Shown here piece by piece: positions 23,573 to 34,000 of a DNA stretch of 64,000 nucleotides. The translations under genes and the position numbers were made by a program. Within the stretch, counting starts at the first letter, position 1. Every line of letters begins with the position of its first letter. The DNA comes from Coccinella septempunctata. Its lineage: Eukaryota > Arthropoda > Insecta > Coleoptera > Coccinellidae. The notes under the pieces are model-generated. The model was given only the letters and a program-made list of their open reading frames with translations. It searched no databases and was not told the DNA's origin. The stretch spans positions 57,004,270-57,068,269 of the forward strand of contig NC_058189.1 of NCBI RefSeq assembly GCF_907165205.1. The letters are read 5' to 3'.

Positions 23573-23606
23573 CATTGAACTCTATGGGTTCCCATAGAGT
23601 TCAATG
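23573..23606. repeat. 34 bp perfect palindrome
   Basis: CATTGAACTCTATGGG at 23573 pairs with CCCATAGAGTTCAATG ending at 23606 across a 2-base centre. It repeats the arms of the palindrome at 20310-20342 and lies about 240 bases upstream of COA3. Confidence 0.8.
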
Positions 23607-23846
23607 GGCAAAGATATTAATATCTTTGATCTTTGGTAGTGTTCTGTGGTTAAGTCATATTTGATGTTCTGTGGGACGTGGGTTAAGTTAAGGTTAAGAG
23701 GTGATCAAATCGAAATCGGAGGTGTATAATCTATAAGCAACTCCTGGATTTTCTTTATTTTATGCCACAGTAGTGTTTTATACCCTGCCATATTTTCTAT
23801 ATGCAGATATCATAATATTTCTTAAAGGGGTTTTTTATAATCTATT

Positions 23847-24107
23847 ATGTCGACAGCTAATGAAAATCCAAAATTTGATAAAACTAAAATTGGTAAATTG
23901 GAATTAGAACTTATGAAACTAATTGAACATCAAAACCGAGATAGAGCTGTTAAAATCCAAACAATCCGAAGAAAAAATAGGATTACTGGTGCATTACTGG
24001 GTGCAGCAGTTCTTGGAATATATGGTTATTCTATTTATGCGGTAAAGCAAGAAACGTTTCTGGATGATTTTGATGAACCCGCAAAAATAATAGAGGAAAA
24101 GAATTGA
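23847..24107 (+). CDS. COA3: Cytochrome c oxidase assembly factor 3 (CCDC56)
   Basis: COA3/CCDC56 is a small mitochondrial inner-membrane protein that stabilises newly made COX1 during complex IV assembly. The 86-residue single-exon ORF has a charged N-terminal helix (LELELMKLIEHQNRDRAVKIQ). One membrane segment follows (ITGALLGAAVLGIYGYSIYAV, about residues 48-68), then an acidic tail with ETFLDDFDEPA, the family signature. The stop is only 4 bases before the TFB1M start, so the two are probably read from one dicistronic mRNA. The same pairing of Ccdc56 and mtTFB1 is known in Drosophila. The ATG at 23847 is the first in frame and gives normal family length. Confidence 0.92.
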   Translation: MSTANENPKFDKTKIGKLELELMKLIEHQNRDRAVKIQTIRRKNRITGALLGAAVLGIYGYSIYAVKQETFLDDFDEPAKIIEEKN

Positions 24108-24111
24108 TGAA

Positions 24112-25285
24112 ATGACTTCCCTACGTTTACCCCCTCTTCCTACTATAAAAGATTTAATTAAGTTATATAAGTTGCGAGCCTTGAAACAACTGTCTCAAAA
24201 TTTTCTTTTGGATGAAAGAATAACTGATAAAATTGTCAGAGCTGCTGGTAATATTAATAATCATGTTGTGTTAGAAGTTGGTCCAGGTCCAGGAAGTATA
24301 ACTAGATCCATCTTGAAAAAAAACCCTAGTAAACTTATTCTTGTTGAAAAAGATCCCAGATTCTTACCAATCTTACAGATTCTTCAAGAAGCATGTGAAG
24401 GCAAGGTGGATATCAATTTACATATTGGTGATATTAGATCATACGACTTCAACAATGGTTTGAAACATGCCCAGTCTAGTGATTGGTATGGTGTTCCACC
24501 ACCTATCCATTTAATTGGTAATCTACCATTCAGTGTTTCCACGATTCTTCTAGTGGAGTGGTTACACTCAATATCAGAAAGAGAAGCAGCTTGGAAATTT
24601 GGTCGAACTTCAATGACTTTAACTTTTCAGAAAGAAGTTGCAGAGAGAATGGTTGCACCACCTGGTCATAAACAACGTTGTAGGTAATGAAAATAAATTG
24701 GTTCAAGATTAGTAATTTTTGACAATCAAGGAGCTAATCAATTTTCTCCTTAGGTTATCAGTAATTTGCCAATTATGGTGTGAAGTTCAGAATAAATTTT
24801 TAATTCCTGGAAGAGCCTTCTTGCCTAAACCAGATGTTGATGTAGGTGTGGTAACTTTAAAACCACTGAAGTATCCCCTCACCAATATTCCTTTCAAAAT
24901 GGCTGAAAAAATTTTAAGGAATATTTTCAATATGCGCCAAAAATATTCATTCAAGGGAGCTTCAAGACTATTTCCAGAAGAAATGAGGGATGAATTAGGT
25001 AATTTGCATGAGATAAAAATATTCATTGAATGCTACCCCTCAAGAAAATTACTTCACATTCACTGAAATGTTCACCCTTTGGATTGTAGCATTTTAATTC
25101 TTTTTTTTTTAGTTTCTAGAATGTATTTCATTGCCGATTTAGACCCACAAATAAGGCCTTTCCAGATAACAAATGATGAATATTGTAGATTGTTCTATGC
25201 TTACAAGGTTATCAGTGATGATCATCCAGAAATATTAGAATACGATTCAAGAGCTCAAAAAAAAAAGATAGAACATAGTGTTTGA
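24112..25285 (+). CDS. TFB1M: Mitochondrial 12S rRNA dimethyladenosine transferase 1
   Basis: TFB1M (fly mtTFB1) dimethylates two adenines near the 3' end of mitochondrial small-subunit rRNA, as bacterial KsgA does. Three exons join in phase: 24112-24683, 24754-24998 and 25113-25285 (stop TGA). They give 329 residues (human 346). The N-terminal LKQLSQNFLLDERITDKIV block is followed by the SAM-binding motif LEVGPGPGSITRSIL. The catalytic loop follows as LIGNLPFSVSTILLVEWL (N-L-P-F in place of bacterial N-x-P-Y), and the C-terminal domain includes FLPKPDVDVGVV and DLDPQIRPFQIT. The second donor (GT at 24999) is not marked by a stop, and reading through it would end early at about 25066. Splicing there restores the family C-terminus. 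The start overlaps the COA3 mRNA context (TGATGAAATG). Confidence 0.93.
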
Positions 25286-26024
25286 ATATAGTGTTGTTGT
25301 TTCATTCAAATTTTTTTCTTTACAATAATACCCTTCTTTTTGATACGATTTTGTATATGAATCCATGAAAGTGGCAGCACAGTACTTTTGCGAGCTTAAA
25401 GCAAGCAGATATCAGTTATACAATCTCTTGGGCTCAAAGAAGTTGAGATAAAAAGAACCAACTTCAACCTGATTGTAAAATTGTACTGTTGTCAGTTCTC
25501 AAAATGATTCTCTAGATTTTGGAAATCGAATGAAAATAACGGAGGCAAATGCTACCATAAAATAAATAATTAGGAAATGAATGATGAACAATGATTTTCG
25601 CTTCATTATAAATGCGTCTATAAAGAATAGTGAAACGCTTCTGGCTTTTCATTTAAATCGTTTTGAAAAAAATAAGAAGTTGCCCCTGTCTCTGCTATAA
25701 CCACAGAACACTAAGCTGTTAGCTTGATGTGGATTCCACTTCGGCTGTTAGAAAGAGTAACACACTACTCTGTAATCTGTGGAGTAACAACTTTTACTCT
25801 TTGGCTAAAGAGTAACAACTCTCGCTCTTTGGCTGTTATGTCAAAGAGTAACTCCAGAGACACCCCCTTTCTCTATGAGTAACTCTTTGGTTATGTAGAG
25901 TAGTTACAAAGACCGTCCTTGGTAGTTAGTTGGATAAGTAGTTCAAAAGATATACGGCCATATGCCATCGAACTACCTGATTTAAATAGAAAATTTCTAA
26001 CAATCCAAACAAACAAATATTGAT
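25286..26024. other. Intergenic region with AAAGAGTAAC reiterations
   Basis: This holds the TFB1M 3' UTR and the promoter side of the next gene. At about 25750-25895 the words AAAGAGTAAC and GTTACTCTTT (or close variants) recur in both orientations. TAACCACAGAACACTA at about 25700 is the exact reverse complement of a word at about 23634. I see no coding region. Confidence 0.5.
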
Positions 26025-28399
26025 ATGGCAGGTCGAGATGGAATACCTCCAGATAGAAAAGATAAACAACCCTCGAAATCTGACTCGAATAATGAATCGG
26101 AAGGAAAAGATCAAATCGTAAAATTAGATTTGGGAGACGATAATTTGAGGAAACATGATAATCACAGGTTAGGAAATCACAACACAGGAGCAGGTAATTT
26201 TAGACATCCTGTGGGAAAGCCCTTAATATTTTATAATTAATTTCCCATAATTATTATTCAGGAACAAGCTCAGGAGACTGCAGTAGAAGAGAAGAAAATC
26301 CGTTTTCATTAAAACACTTCTTGAGAAGTGATTCCAGTTACCAGAATAAGGGTGCTCGTCCCAAAGTTTATTGTGATGGTCGTCCTGTGAAATCTGTGTT
26401 AGATACACAGCAGGGTCAGCTTATTACTGATAATCCCTCAATTTTACCTGATTTTGTTCAGGATCATCTAGTCATAGAACAGAGTTATTTATCTAATGGG
26501 CCAACTCAAAACTATAATGCAGGTGTACAATTACCAGATTTTGCACAGAACAGTTTTGGATGTAGGCAAAATATTGAGTTAAATGCCTCAAATATGGAGA
26601 CTAGTGGTGATATAGCAGGGTCTATAAGGCCTCAAGCGGATTTTCCACTTGATTTGCCATTAAATTCTGGAAGACCAGGAACTTCAAATGAGGTAGATCA
26701 TATATCTACTGTAATAATCTTTAACATCCAATTCAATTGCCTATCCAAGGCAGCTACACCCTGTGAATGAAAAAATTTTTCATTGTTATTACAATACTCG
26801 GTGTCCTACTGGTAGTGCCGATTAGAAATTTATGCAGAAACATAAATTGAAATTTTGTAGAGACATAAGGCAAATGAACCTTTTTCAGAATATTTGCGAG
26901 TATTTATGATTACCAGATTCTTACATGTATTTTTTTTAAATACAGTATAACTCTTAAACTACTATTCATAGTTATAGGAAACGCTACAGGAAATGAAAAT
27001 AGATTTCATAATAATATACGGGGTGTGCCATTTAAAATTAACAAGTTCATATCCATCTCCAGTATGACCAGAAGTCAAATTCTTGCAAATATTTTGAAAA
27101 GAAAGGTTAATTGGCCTTTGTCTTTTTTCGAATTGATCCAACATAAACTTCTCTGTAAACTCCTGTTGGAGGACCTGTATATCCTGTTTATCTTAAACGA
27201 ATTATGCATAGGTTGCAGTTTCAAAGAGTCTTCCCGATTTTTTAAATGATGGTGCGGTTCGTTCTCAAAATCCTGACAATCTGTCTGGTAGTCAAAGTCC
27301 AGAAATTCCAGATCGATTACATAGGGAATTGGATCTACTCAGACAACAACTGACTGAACAAACTAATAGAGCAGATATGTTAAAAAGAGAACTGGAGGAG
27401 ACTAGAAACCAGGAAAACCGATATAAGCAACATTTGATTGAAACTTTAGAACAGTTGGAAGAGAATTTAAAGAGATGTAATGTGAGTGATTTTTATCTGA
27501 AGTTTCTTGTTAACAAGCGCCTGTTCCTGCAGAGCTTATAAGAGCCTTTTTCGATTTTGAAATTTCTGTATGTATAATGCATTGTTGTGGACTTGCTACA
27601 AGTAATTATTTTGAAGCTATCAGGCCCAATTTCCGCATGATTATGTGGATCTACAATCCTAAGAAGCCTGTAGATTTTGATGGACATTGGATGAAAGTTT
27701 TTTGAGTTATTCGAATTTTGAAAATTTTGTTTTGTGACAAGAATTTCGTACTTATCTGTTTATTTATATCTAGGAAAGGAAGAAATGAGTACTTTTATTC
27801 TAGTTTTTCTTTTTCAAATGGAGCATAATTATACCTGACTGTAGGTTCCTGAACTAAAGAGCAAATATTGTGCTTTAATTTAATACTTCCACTAAATTTA
27901 ACCTACTTTTTTTCTTCAGTTACTTAAATATTGTATTATTTCAGAGAAGGGCATCCACAGCAGAAGCCACTGTTTCCACACTTCGACAGGAAATAACCTT
28001 GCTAAAGGTATAAAACTCCTATTGAATCTAAGCCATTGATCATATTTCTTATTTTTATTAGAAGGAAAATAGAGCACTCAAAGCAGAGAATTTAGCATGG
28101 GGATGTATGGAAGGTGCTACAGGAGGACCACCAAACCAGACGCCTAATCACTCCCAAAGACTAGCCCAAGAATTAAGAAATGCTGCTAGTTCAGCAGAGG
28201 CTTCCCTGAGGTAATATAATTTTCTTTATTTGTTGAATTAATTTCAAATTCTCTATCATCTGTATATTGTTTCAGGCAACTTCTTTCTGGGGTTGATAAC
28301 TTGAGACTAATGGCTTCTACTTTAGAAAATATGCATCGAATTGAAGAAAGCAATGAACCATTTTTGAGTTCAGATGAAAATAGTGGACCTGCACTCTGA
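26025..28399 (+). CDS. ENTR1: Endosome-associated trafficking regulator 1-like (SDCCAG3)
   Basis: ENTR1/SDCCAG3 is a cytoplasmic coiled-coil protein of endosomes, centrosome and midbody that works with retromer and PTPN13. The exons are 26025-26193, 26262-26692 (or to 26710), about 27227-27481, 27945-28007, 28062-28210 and 28276-28399 (stop TGA). All join in phase if the third exon starts at 27227. An acceptor at 27219 would shift the frame, so that boundary is uncertain. Motifs include ENPFSLKHFLR, like the conserved NPF(S)FKxFL box, then SLPDFLNDG. A long coiled coil follows (LDLLRQQLTEQTNRADMLKR), and the C-terminus SAEASLRQLLSGVDNLRLMA matches the family's closing helix as I remember it. 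The remaining protein is disordered and Asn/Ser-rich. Confidence 0.68.
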
Positions 28400-28797
28400 T
28401 TTTATTTGTATATTTTTACGAAATTATTCGTAAAAAAACCTATAGAGATTAACTTCTTTCTATGTGATTTAGCTTAAGTTTTATCTAAATGAAATAGAAC
28501 ATTTTTCAAATTATATAATTCCTTCACACTTATGGTGTTATTTTATGTTCATAATTTCCAAAGTTGAACAAAAGGCATTGATCATGAGAAATAGTATTTA
28601 ATTTAATGCCACAGAAAGATGATAAAATTATCAAACGGACATGGAAAGTTTGCTTACTCTCCAGGCTTCCTCTTTGAAACTATTCAACAGGAAACATGCC
28701 GAACTGAATGAGATATAGAAATAAATTTATTGAGAACGACTAGTTTGTCAACACTATCAATGAAAATTCAAAAACAACAAAATGTAATATGGCAAAA
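28400..28797. other. Convergent 3' region of ENTR1-like and ATMIN-like genes
   Basis: About 400 bases lie between two stop codons on opposite strands. The sequence is AT-rich and non-coding and presumably carries both 3' UTRs. Confidence 0.5.
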
Positions 28798-30210
28798 TCA
28801 CGCATTCATTACTTCTAACATTTGCTTGACCTCAACGTCAGTCTGAGTTTCCATATGGCTTATATCACGGCAGTTGATTTGAGACTTTTTATGGGACATC
28901 ATTGTTTGGATTTCAACAGACTTCAACATATCGTCTACAGTTTGGGTCTCGATATGATTCAGCTCTAAACTATTCAAAAGAAGATTCTCACAGGTTTGTG
29001 TGTACATATTGCTGTAATAGTCTCCATAATCGAATAAATCTTCATTGAATATCAAGTCAGTTTGAGTTTCCATATTGCAGTTGAAGTAGTTTGAATCAAA
29101 ATTATCCAAGTTACTTTCAATTAAGTCGGAGGTATCTGTATCTATTGTATCATGAGTATTAGTGGTGGCAGAAAAGTTATCAATGGGTTTTTCCAAAGTT
29201 TGGGTGCTTGATGAACTTCTCTTTGCTGTTGAAGAAAGGTTGAGATCATTTATAGGAGGAAATGTGTTTGATGATGCAGATTTTGAGTCCACTGAACTTG
29301 TTTGGGTAGAAGATTGAGTAGTGATGAATTTTCTCCCTCCATTAAGTTCCATATTGTTTCTACTGGTAAAATCGCCAATAGTTTGGGTTTCAATGCTGAG
29401 CTGTTCTTTCCAAAAACCAGTTTGTGTTTGCCTTGTATCTCTTTTTCGAAATAATGAATTCCTATTGATTTGAGTTATTTTACTTTTCAGTTTTGGTGAT
29501 ATGTGATCAGTTTGAATGCTTTGATCATTTTTCCTGTTGAATGACTTGCAATTGGTAATTGAATTAACACTTGATGTTGGTTTAGGCAAAATTGGTCTTA
29601 TTCTATTCAGTAAATTACTATCGCTTTTAGAAATATTAATTGATATTGAATCATCTACCTTTTTCAATTTGAAATAAATTTTGTCATTTATTTTATGTTC
29701 CTTCCTCCTTGCATGGGTTAATAAAGATTCATACTTGGGATAACTTATTGGACATTCACTGCATTTGAATTTCACACCACAATAATCTACATGCATGTTT
29801 TTGAATGCTTTTGTAGCAAATCCTTCATTACAAGTTTCACAAACAAATATCTTAGGTGAATGCACTTTTAAATAGTGTTGCTTTAACAGTTTTTTGTTCT
29901 TGAACCACTGCGACTGATGATAAATGCATTGAATTTCTGGACAATAATATTGTTTGTTTATGGTATCAAACTTAATTGCGTCCTTTTTATTGTGAGTTTT
30001 ATAGAGATGTAAATTTAAGTTTGAGCAGGATGTGAATATCTCTTTACATTTTTCTTCTGTACATTTTATCGAATTGTTTATTATGGACAGCTCACTTTTA
30101 GATGGATATATTTTCTTTACAGCTTCATCACCATCAGACAAGGTGCTCCTTGTGAGAGTTCTATCCAAGTGGGCAGTATGCTCATCAAATTCTTTCCTAC
30201 TCTTATTCAT
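28798..30210 (-). CDS. ATMIN: ATMIN/ASCIZ-type zinc-finger protein with many LC8-binding motifs
   Basis: ATMIN/ASCIZ is a zinc-finger transcription factor that activates the dynein light chain LC8 gene and is inhibited when LC8 binds its C-terminal motifs. This 470-residue single-exon gene has four N-terminal zinc fingers: C50/C55/H68/H73, C90/C95/H112/H117, C124/C127/H140/C144 and C150/C153/H166/H172. From residue 230 it carries ten (T/I)QT motifs: SIQTD, QTQTG, ETQTI, STQTS, STQTL, ETQTD, YTQTC, ETQTV, EIQTM and a final ETQTD. Four fingers plus a TQT-rich tail is the diagnostic architecture. The fingers contain irregular spacings, as in known members. It acts in the nucleus. The start ATG at 30210 gives the longest frame, and a short upstream leader has stops. 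Confidence 0.9.
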   Translation of the reverse strand: MNKSRKEFDEHTAHLDRTLTRSTLSDGDEAVKKIYPSKSELSIINNSIKCTEEKCKEIFTSCSNLNLHLYKTHNKKDAIKFDTINKQYYCPEIQCIYHQSQWFKNKKLLKQHYLKVHSPKIFVCETCNEGFATKAFKNMHVDYCGVKFKCSECPISYPKYESLLTHARRKEHKINDKIYFKLKKVDDSISINISKSDSNLLNRIRPILPKPTSSVNSITNCKSFNRKNDQSIQTDHISPKLKSKITQINRNSLFRKRDTRQTQTGFWKEQLSIETQTIGDFTSRNNMELNGGRKFITTQSSTQTSSVDSKSASSNTFPPINDLNLSSTAKRSSSSTQTLEKPIDNFSATTNTHDTIDTDTSDLIESNLDNFDSNYFNCNMETQTDLIFNEDLFDYGDYYSNMYTQTCENLLLNSLELNHIETQTVDDMLKSVEIQTMMSHKKSQINCRDISHMETQTDVEVKQMLEVMNA

Positions 30211-30995
30211 TTTTCAGAGTTTAATTTAACAAGTTTTTTGAAATTCATTCAGTTTGAATATAACTGAAATTTAAAATTAACTTATAAATAACAATTGCGG
30301 AATAATGATGTATAAATATTTCCGTGGAAATGACATTTTTTTTGTTTACAAATCGGAATAATTTGAATCTTTCAATCACAATCATAGATAATGCAGATAT
30401 GAGATAATATTTGACTTATGTCATTATTTCCCTTTGTGCCACATTTAAATGTTTCTGAATCATTACCAAAATTTCCAGTCCAACTTTTCCGTTTTCCATT
30501 GTGAGAGTTTCCATCGATGTAAAAATTTCTTTGAAATATTGCAAATCAAATGGGCAAGAAGAAAAGGTGCACTTCTGAGTATTTATATATGAATGAAAAT
30601 GATTGGTTTGAAGTAATTACAGTAAGTTTCCCATTGTTTATTATTATTATTTCATCATTTCTTATCAGTAAACTTGATGGAGTGCGAATAGAAAGTTTAT
30701 CATCCTTCGAATGTGTGATAAGAATTTGAATTGAACCATAGAGTTAACATATGACAAATCACAGAGCAGTGAGGTTTCTTCCTTGTAGTTCGTTTATACC
30801 CAATGCGGCTTACGTCATTTCGATGTTTTTTTCTTTGATGCCAAGTAACATAGGTGTCAGTTATGTGTTGTGGTAATTGAGTTGTCTAATGCGAGACATG
30901 TATATTTAATAGAAAATTTGAATTTCGGTGAAGTTATGAGTAGATGAGTGTGTTTTGTTGGTTCTCTGTGATGGCATAAAACGAAATCTGGCACG
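30211..30995. other. ATMIN/SPoCk divergent intergenic region
   Basis: This non-coding DNA between the ATMIN start (-) and the upstream SPoCk start (+) should contain both promoters. No TATA box or known operator stands out. A short minus-strand-free stretch around 30550-30620 has an open frame (MGKKKRCTSEYLYMNENDWFE-like) ending in a possible GT donor. It is too short to call. Confidence 0.45.
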
Positions 30996-31088
30996 ATGAA
31001 GAATATTTCTCCTAATATCAAGTATGAAAAGGTCCCTCAACACCACTTTGGAGACCTGGGCCGCAAATCTCATCGCAGTTCGATTTCG
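30996..31088 (+). CDS. SPoCk: SPoCk alternative first coding exon 1
   Basis: ATG at 30996 opens 31 codons (MKNISPNIKYEKVPQHHFGD...) ending in phase 0 at the donor TCG|GTGAGA. The charged and polar N-terminus resembles the variable cytosolic extension of SPCA pumps (human starts MKVARFQKIPNGE). It lies 13.5 kb before the common exons. Assignment rests on phase, donor quality and the resemblance to SPCA N-termini. Confidence 0.6.
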
Positions 31089-34000
31089 GTGAGAGGATTA
31101 TTGATTTGTTGGTCTAAAATGTATTGATTTGTATTGTATGTTAGTCCTAATAAATTGTTTGATTTTATTATGTAGCTATGACCTCTTTCTTCACAAGCTT
31201 CTAGAATCACCTATGAAACATTGGCGATCAATAATTTCGTCTGACATGGGATTTCGGTTAATGAATTTTTGGAATTATTATTGTTTACTCTCTGTGAAGC
31301 GATCGATCAACAGGCTATTTTACCTGAGGGGGAAAATAAACTGTTACATATAGTAATTACCTGAAAATGATGAATATTTACGACAGGATGTTTTCCCTAC
31401 TTGTTCAGTAGGTAGTTTGATATTCGATTTTCTTATTTCACCTTTTCCTCACTGAATTTTGAGGATGTGACTTATAATTGATTAGAAAAAATATTTCGAG
31501 TTTTAGTCTCAAGTTATATTGATTTTCAATTAAATGTAGGCATAGGCACCCTCCTTTCATTCGAGAACCATTCTCGAAAAGATCCAGGTCTGAATATTGG
31601 ACTTAAACATTAAATTTGATTTATCTAGTGAGCCGAACGAAAAAGCCAGCGAAAAAGGCATGTTTACGACGATACATCAAGAACAACCATCACTCCTGAA
31701 GTGCATGACATTGACGTCAAAATACATAAAAATATTAAAAATTCCAATTCAGCAGGCCAAATCATTTCATTCCTATAATAAAAACGGGGTTGATGAAAAA
31801 CCGCATCAATGGCCAAACCATACGAAGCAACAAATTGTCTATCCATTACTGGCCCCAAAGTTAGGGTTGCCATAAAGAAAAAAGAACTTCCCTCCACCCA
31901 TCGTAGACTCCTCAATAATGTATGAAAAGTTAGATAATTTGAAATAAAAATTTACCTGTTCGAGCATTTTTCTGTAGACTGTAGAATAGTGAATACTTAC
32001 CTAACGAGATATGAAGTTTGTGCGTTACTTTTTAATCATTCTATAATGAGAAAAGTGTTCGGATAATTAAGTACTGAATTGGTATTTATAAGAAATGCAA
32101 TCTATCGAATAATGAGAAGATGGATTCGGTGTGAATTAGAAAAAGATTATATGAAATTATTCAAGGCCTGAATGTATAGAGTGAGAATGAGAGGATGTCA
32201 CGCTTATTTAAGTTATTATAATGCTACTATTCTCTTGCCTTGTTTTCTGGTTTATTACTTCTATTAATGAATCTTCAGGCTTCCCGATCTGTTCTAGGAA
32301 TTTAGAATACGAACTGAAAAGTTGCGCATAACTCTCCGCATAACTAGAACGTTGAAATACATGAATGAACTTTGCTTCGAAATAGAGCAGAAGAAATTGA
32401 TTCTTTTCTCCGATTACGATATGAAGCTTCGAAAATTAGCCAGAATTCCCTATTTTGCCAGAATATTAGTTATTTTCACAGTATCATGGCCGTTTTTTGT
32501 AGTTTCTGTGTGTCGAACAACTGCATTTAAACTGAACTATCTTTCAAGAATGAAGTTTTCTGTCTGGATAAATTTAGATATTGAGAAATTAGCGACGTGA
32601 AGACAATTATTGAATTGGCTTGACAACGCCTTTGCATACTTTCGATCAGATTGTTAAAGTAGACTTTATCATTGCTCCCCAGAGTTGTCATAAAAGCAGT
32701 CTAAAAAAGCTATTGAAGTGTATGTGAAAATCGTTGATGGGAATCCAAATCAGGTTGATAGAATGGACTGTGACCTGTCTAACGCTAGTTGTTCCCAGTT
32801 ATGATTGGCATCAACTGATTTTAGGGATTGATGTAGTATATCCTTAAACCGCTTATACTGGCCTCCTGGTTTTCGGGCTCCTTCTGTGAATTCGCTATAC
32901 AGAGCTATTTTGGGGAATCTTGTGTCTTGCATCCTCAGAATGCATCTGAGTCGGGCCCTCGTTACTTGTGTCTCAATTGTTGTACAACTCGCGCATTCGA
33001 AACTTTGTGGAACCATCTCATGCGCATTATTTGCCTTATAGCGTTTTCTATTGGTAAAACTAGTGCAGTGCGAGTGCATATTTTGATGTCACTACAATAA
33101 TTCCAATGCATCTGAAGCTAGTTTTACCACCGCAATTCGCTATAATAGCAAATTTCATTTGTAAAACTGGTGCGTATTGAGACCATATTATAAAAACAGT
33201 GCAATAACTTCAAGATACTACTAATTCACATTTGATGTTCTGTGATCCAGTGCAGCACTAGTTTTACCAATAGAAAACGCTATTAGATGACGTTGTTGCG
33301 TTTGTTCAAGCTGTTTAATATGTCGCCTGTAGGGCGTCCAGCTTTCCCTTCAGTAAAGAAGCGTTGGGAGGACCACTGCTTTGTAAACAGCTGTCTTGGT
33401 CTTCAAATTGAGGTCGTGATTTTGAAACACTCTGTCCTTTAGCTTCCAGAATGCCCGTGATGCCGAATTGATACGGTTTTGTATTTCCGTGTCTAGGTTA
33501 GTTCTAGTATTTATGAAGCTTCCCAAGTATTTGAACTGCTCGACCTATTCTAGAGTTTCATTCTTCAGGCTGATATCTGTTTGAAGGCTTTCTGGCGGAC
33601 TTACCAGGATTTTGGTTTTGTCGATATTGAGTCTAAAGCTCAAAACTTCGTATATATGTTTAAAGGTGTCCAACATTATCTGTAGATCCTCTGAGCTGCT
33701 AGCGATAAGTGCGCAGACGTCTGCGCTCGCGTCTGCATATTGAAGTTCCGTGATAAACTTTGTACGGGTTTTTGTTCTGAGGCGCTTCTGGTTAAATAGG
33801 CCTCCATCAAATCTGAATCTTATTCCAACACCTCTTACAGGATGAAGACATTGTCAATAGTCTCCTAACACTATTCCGCAAGATCTGGGAACAAGAAGAT
33901 GTGCCACAAGACTTCAAAGACGCTATAAGACAAGACTTCAAAGACTCTATAAGAACAAAGGCGATACGTCAAATTGCAACAATTACAAGGGCATATCGTT

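Larger units (their letters stand above)
22122..23846. other. Intergenic region with hairpins and a possible THAP remnant
   Basis: The region contains clustered CATTGAACTAAAG palindromes (22406-22470) and a THAP-like coding remnant near 22780-22940. It also has inverted copies of the word AGAGAGAAGGAGAACGATCGC (22472-22492, and reversed near 23523-23543) and a perfect palindrome at 23573-23606. The right end should hold the COA3-TFB1M promoter. Confidence 0.5.

Noticed and set aside
25750..25895. CRISPR-like or structured tandem array of AAAGAGTAAC
   Set aside because: Spacing is irregular, the word occurs in both orientations and no repeat-spacer pattern exists. Recorded only as local reiteration.
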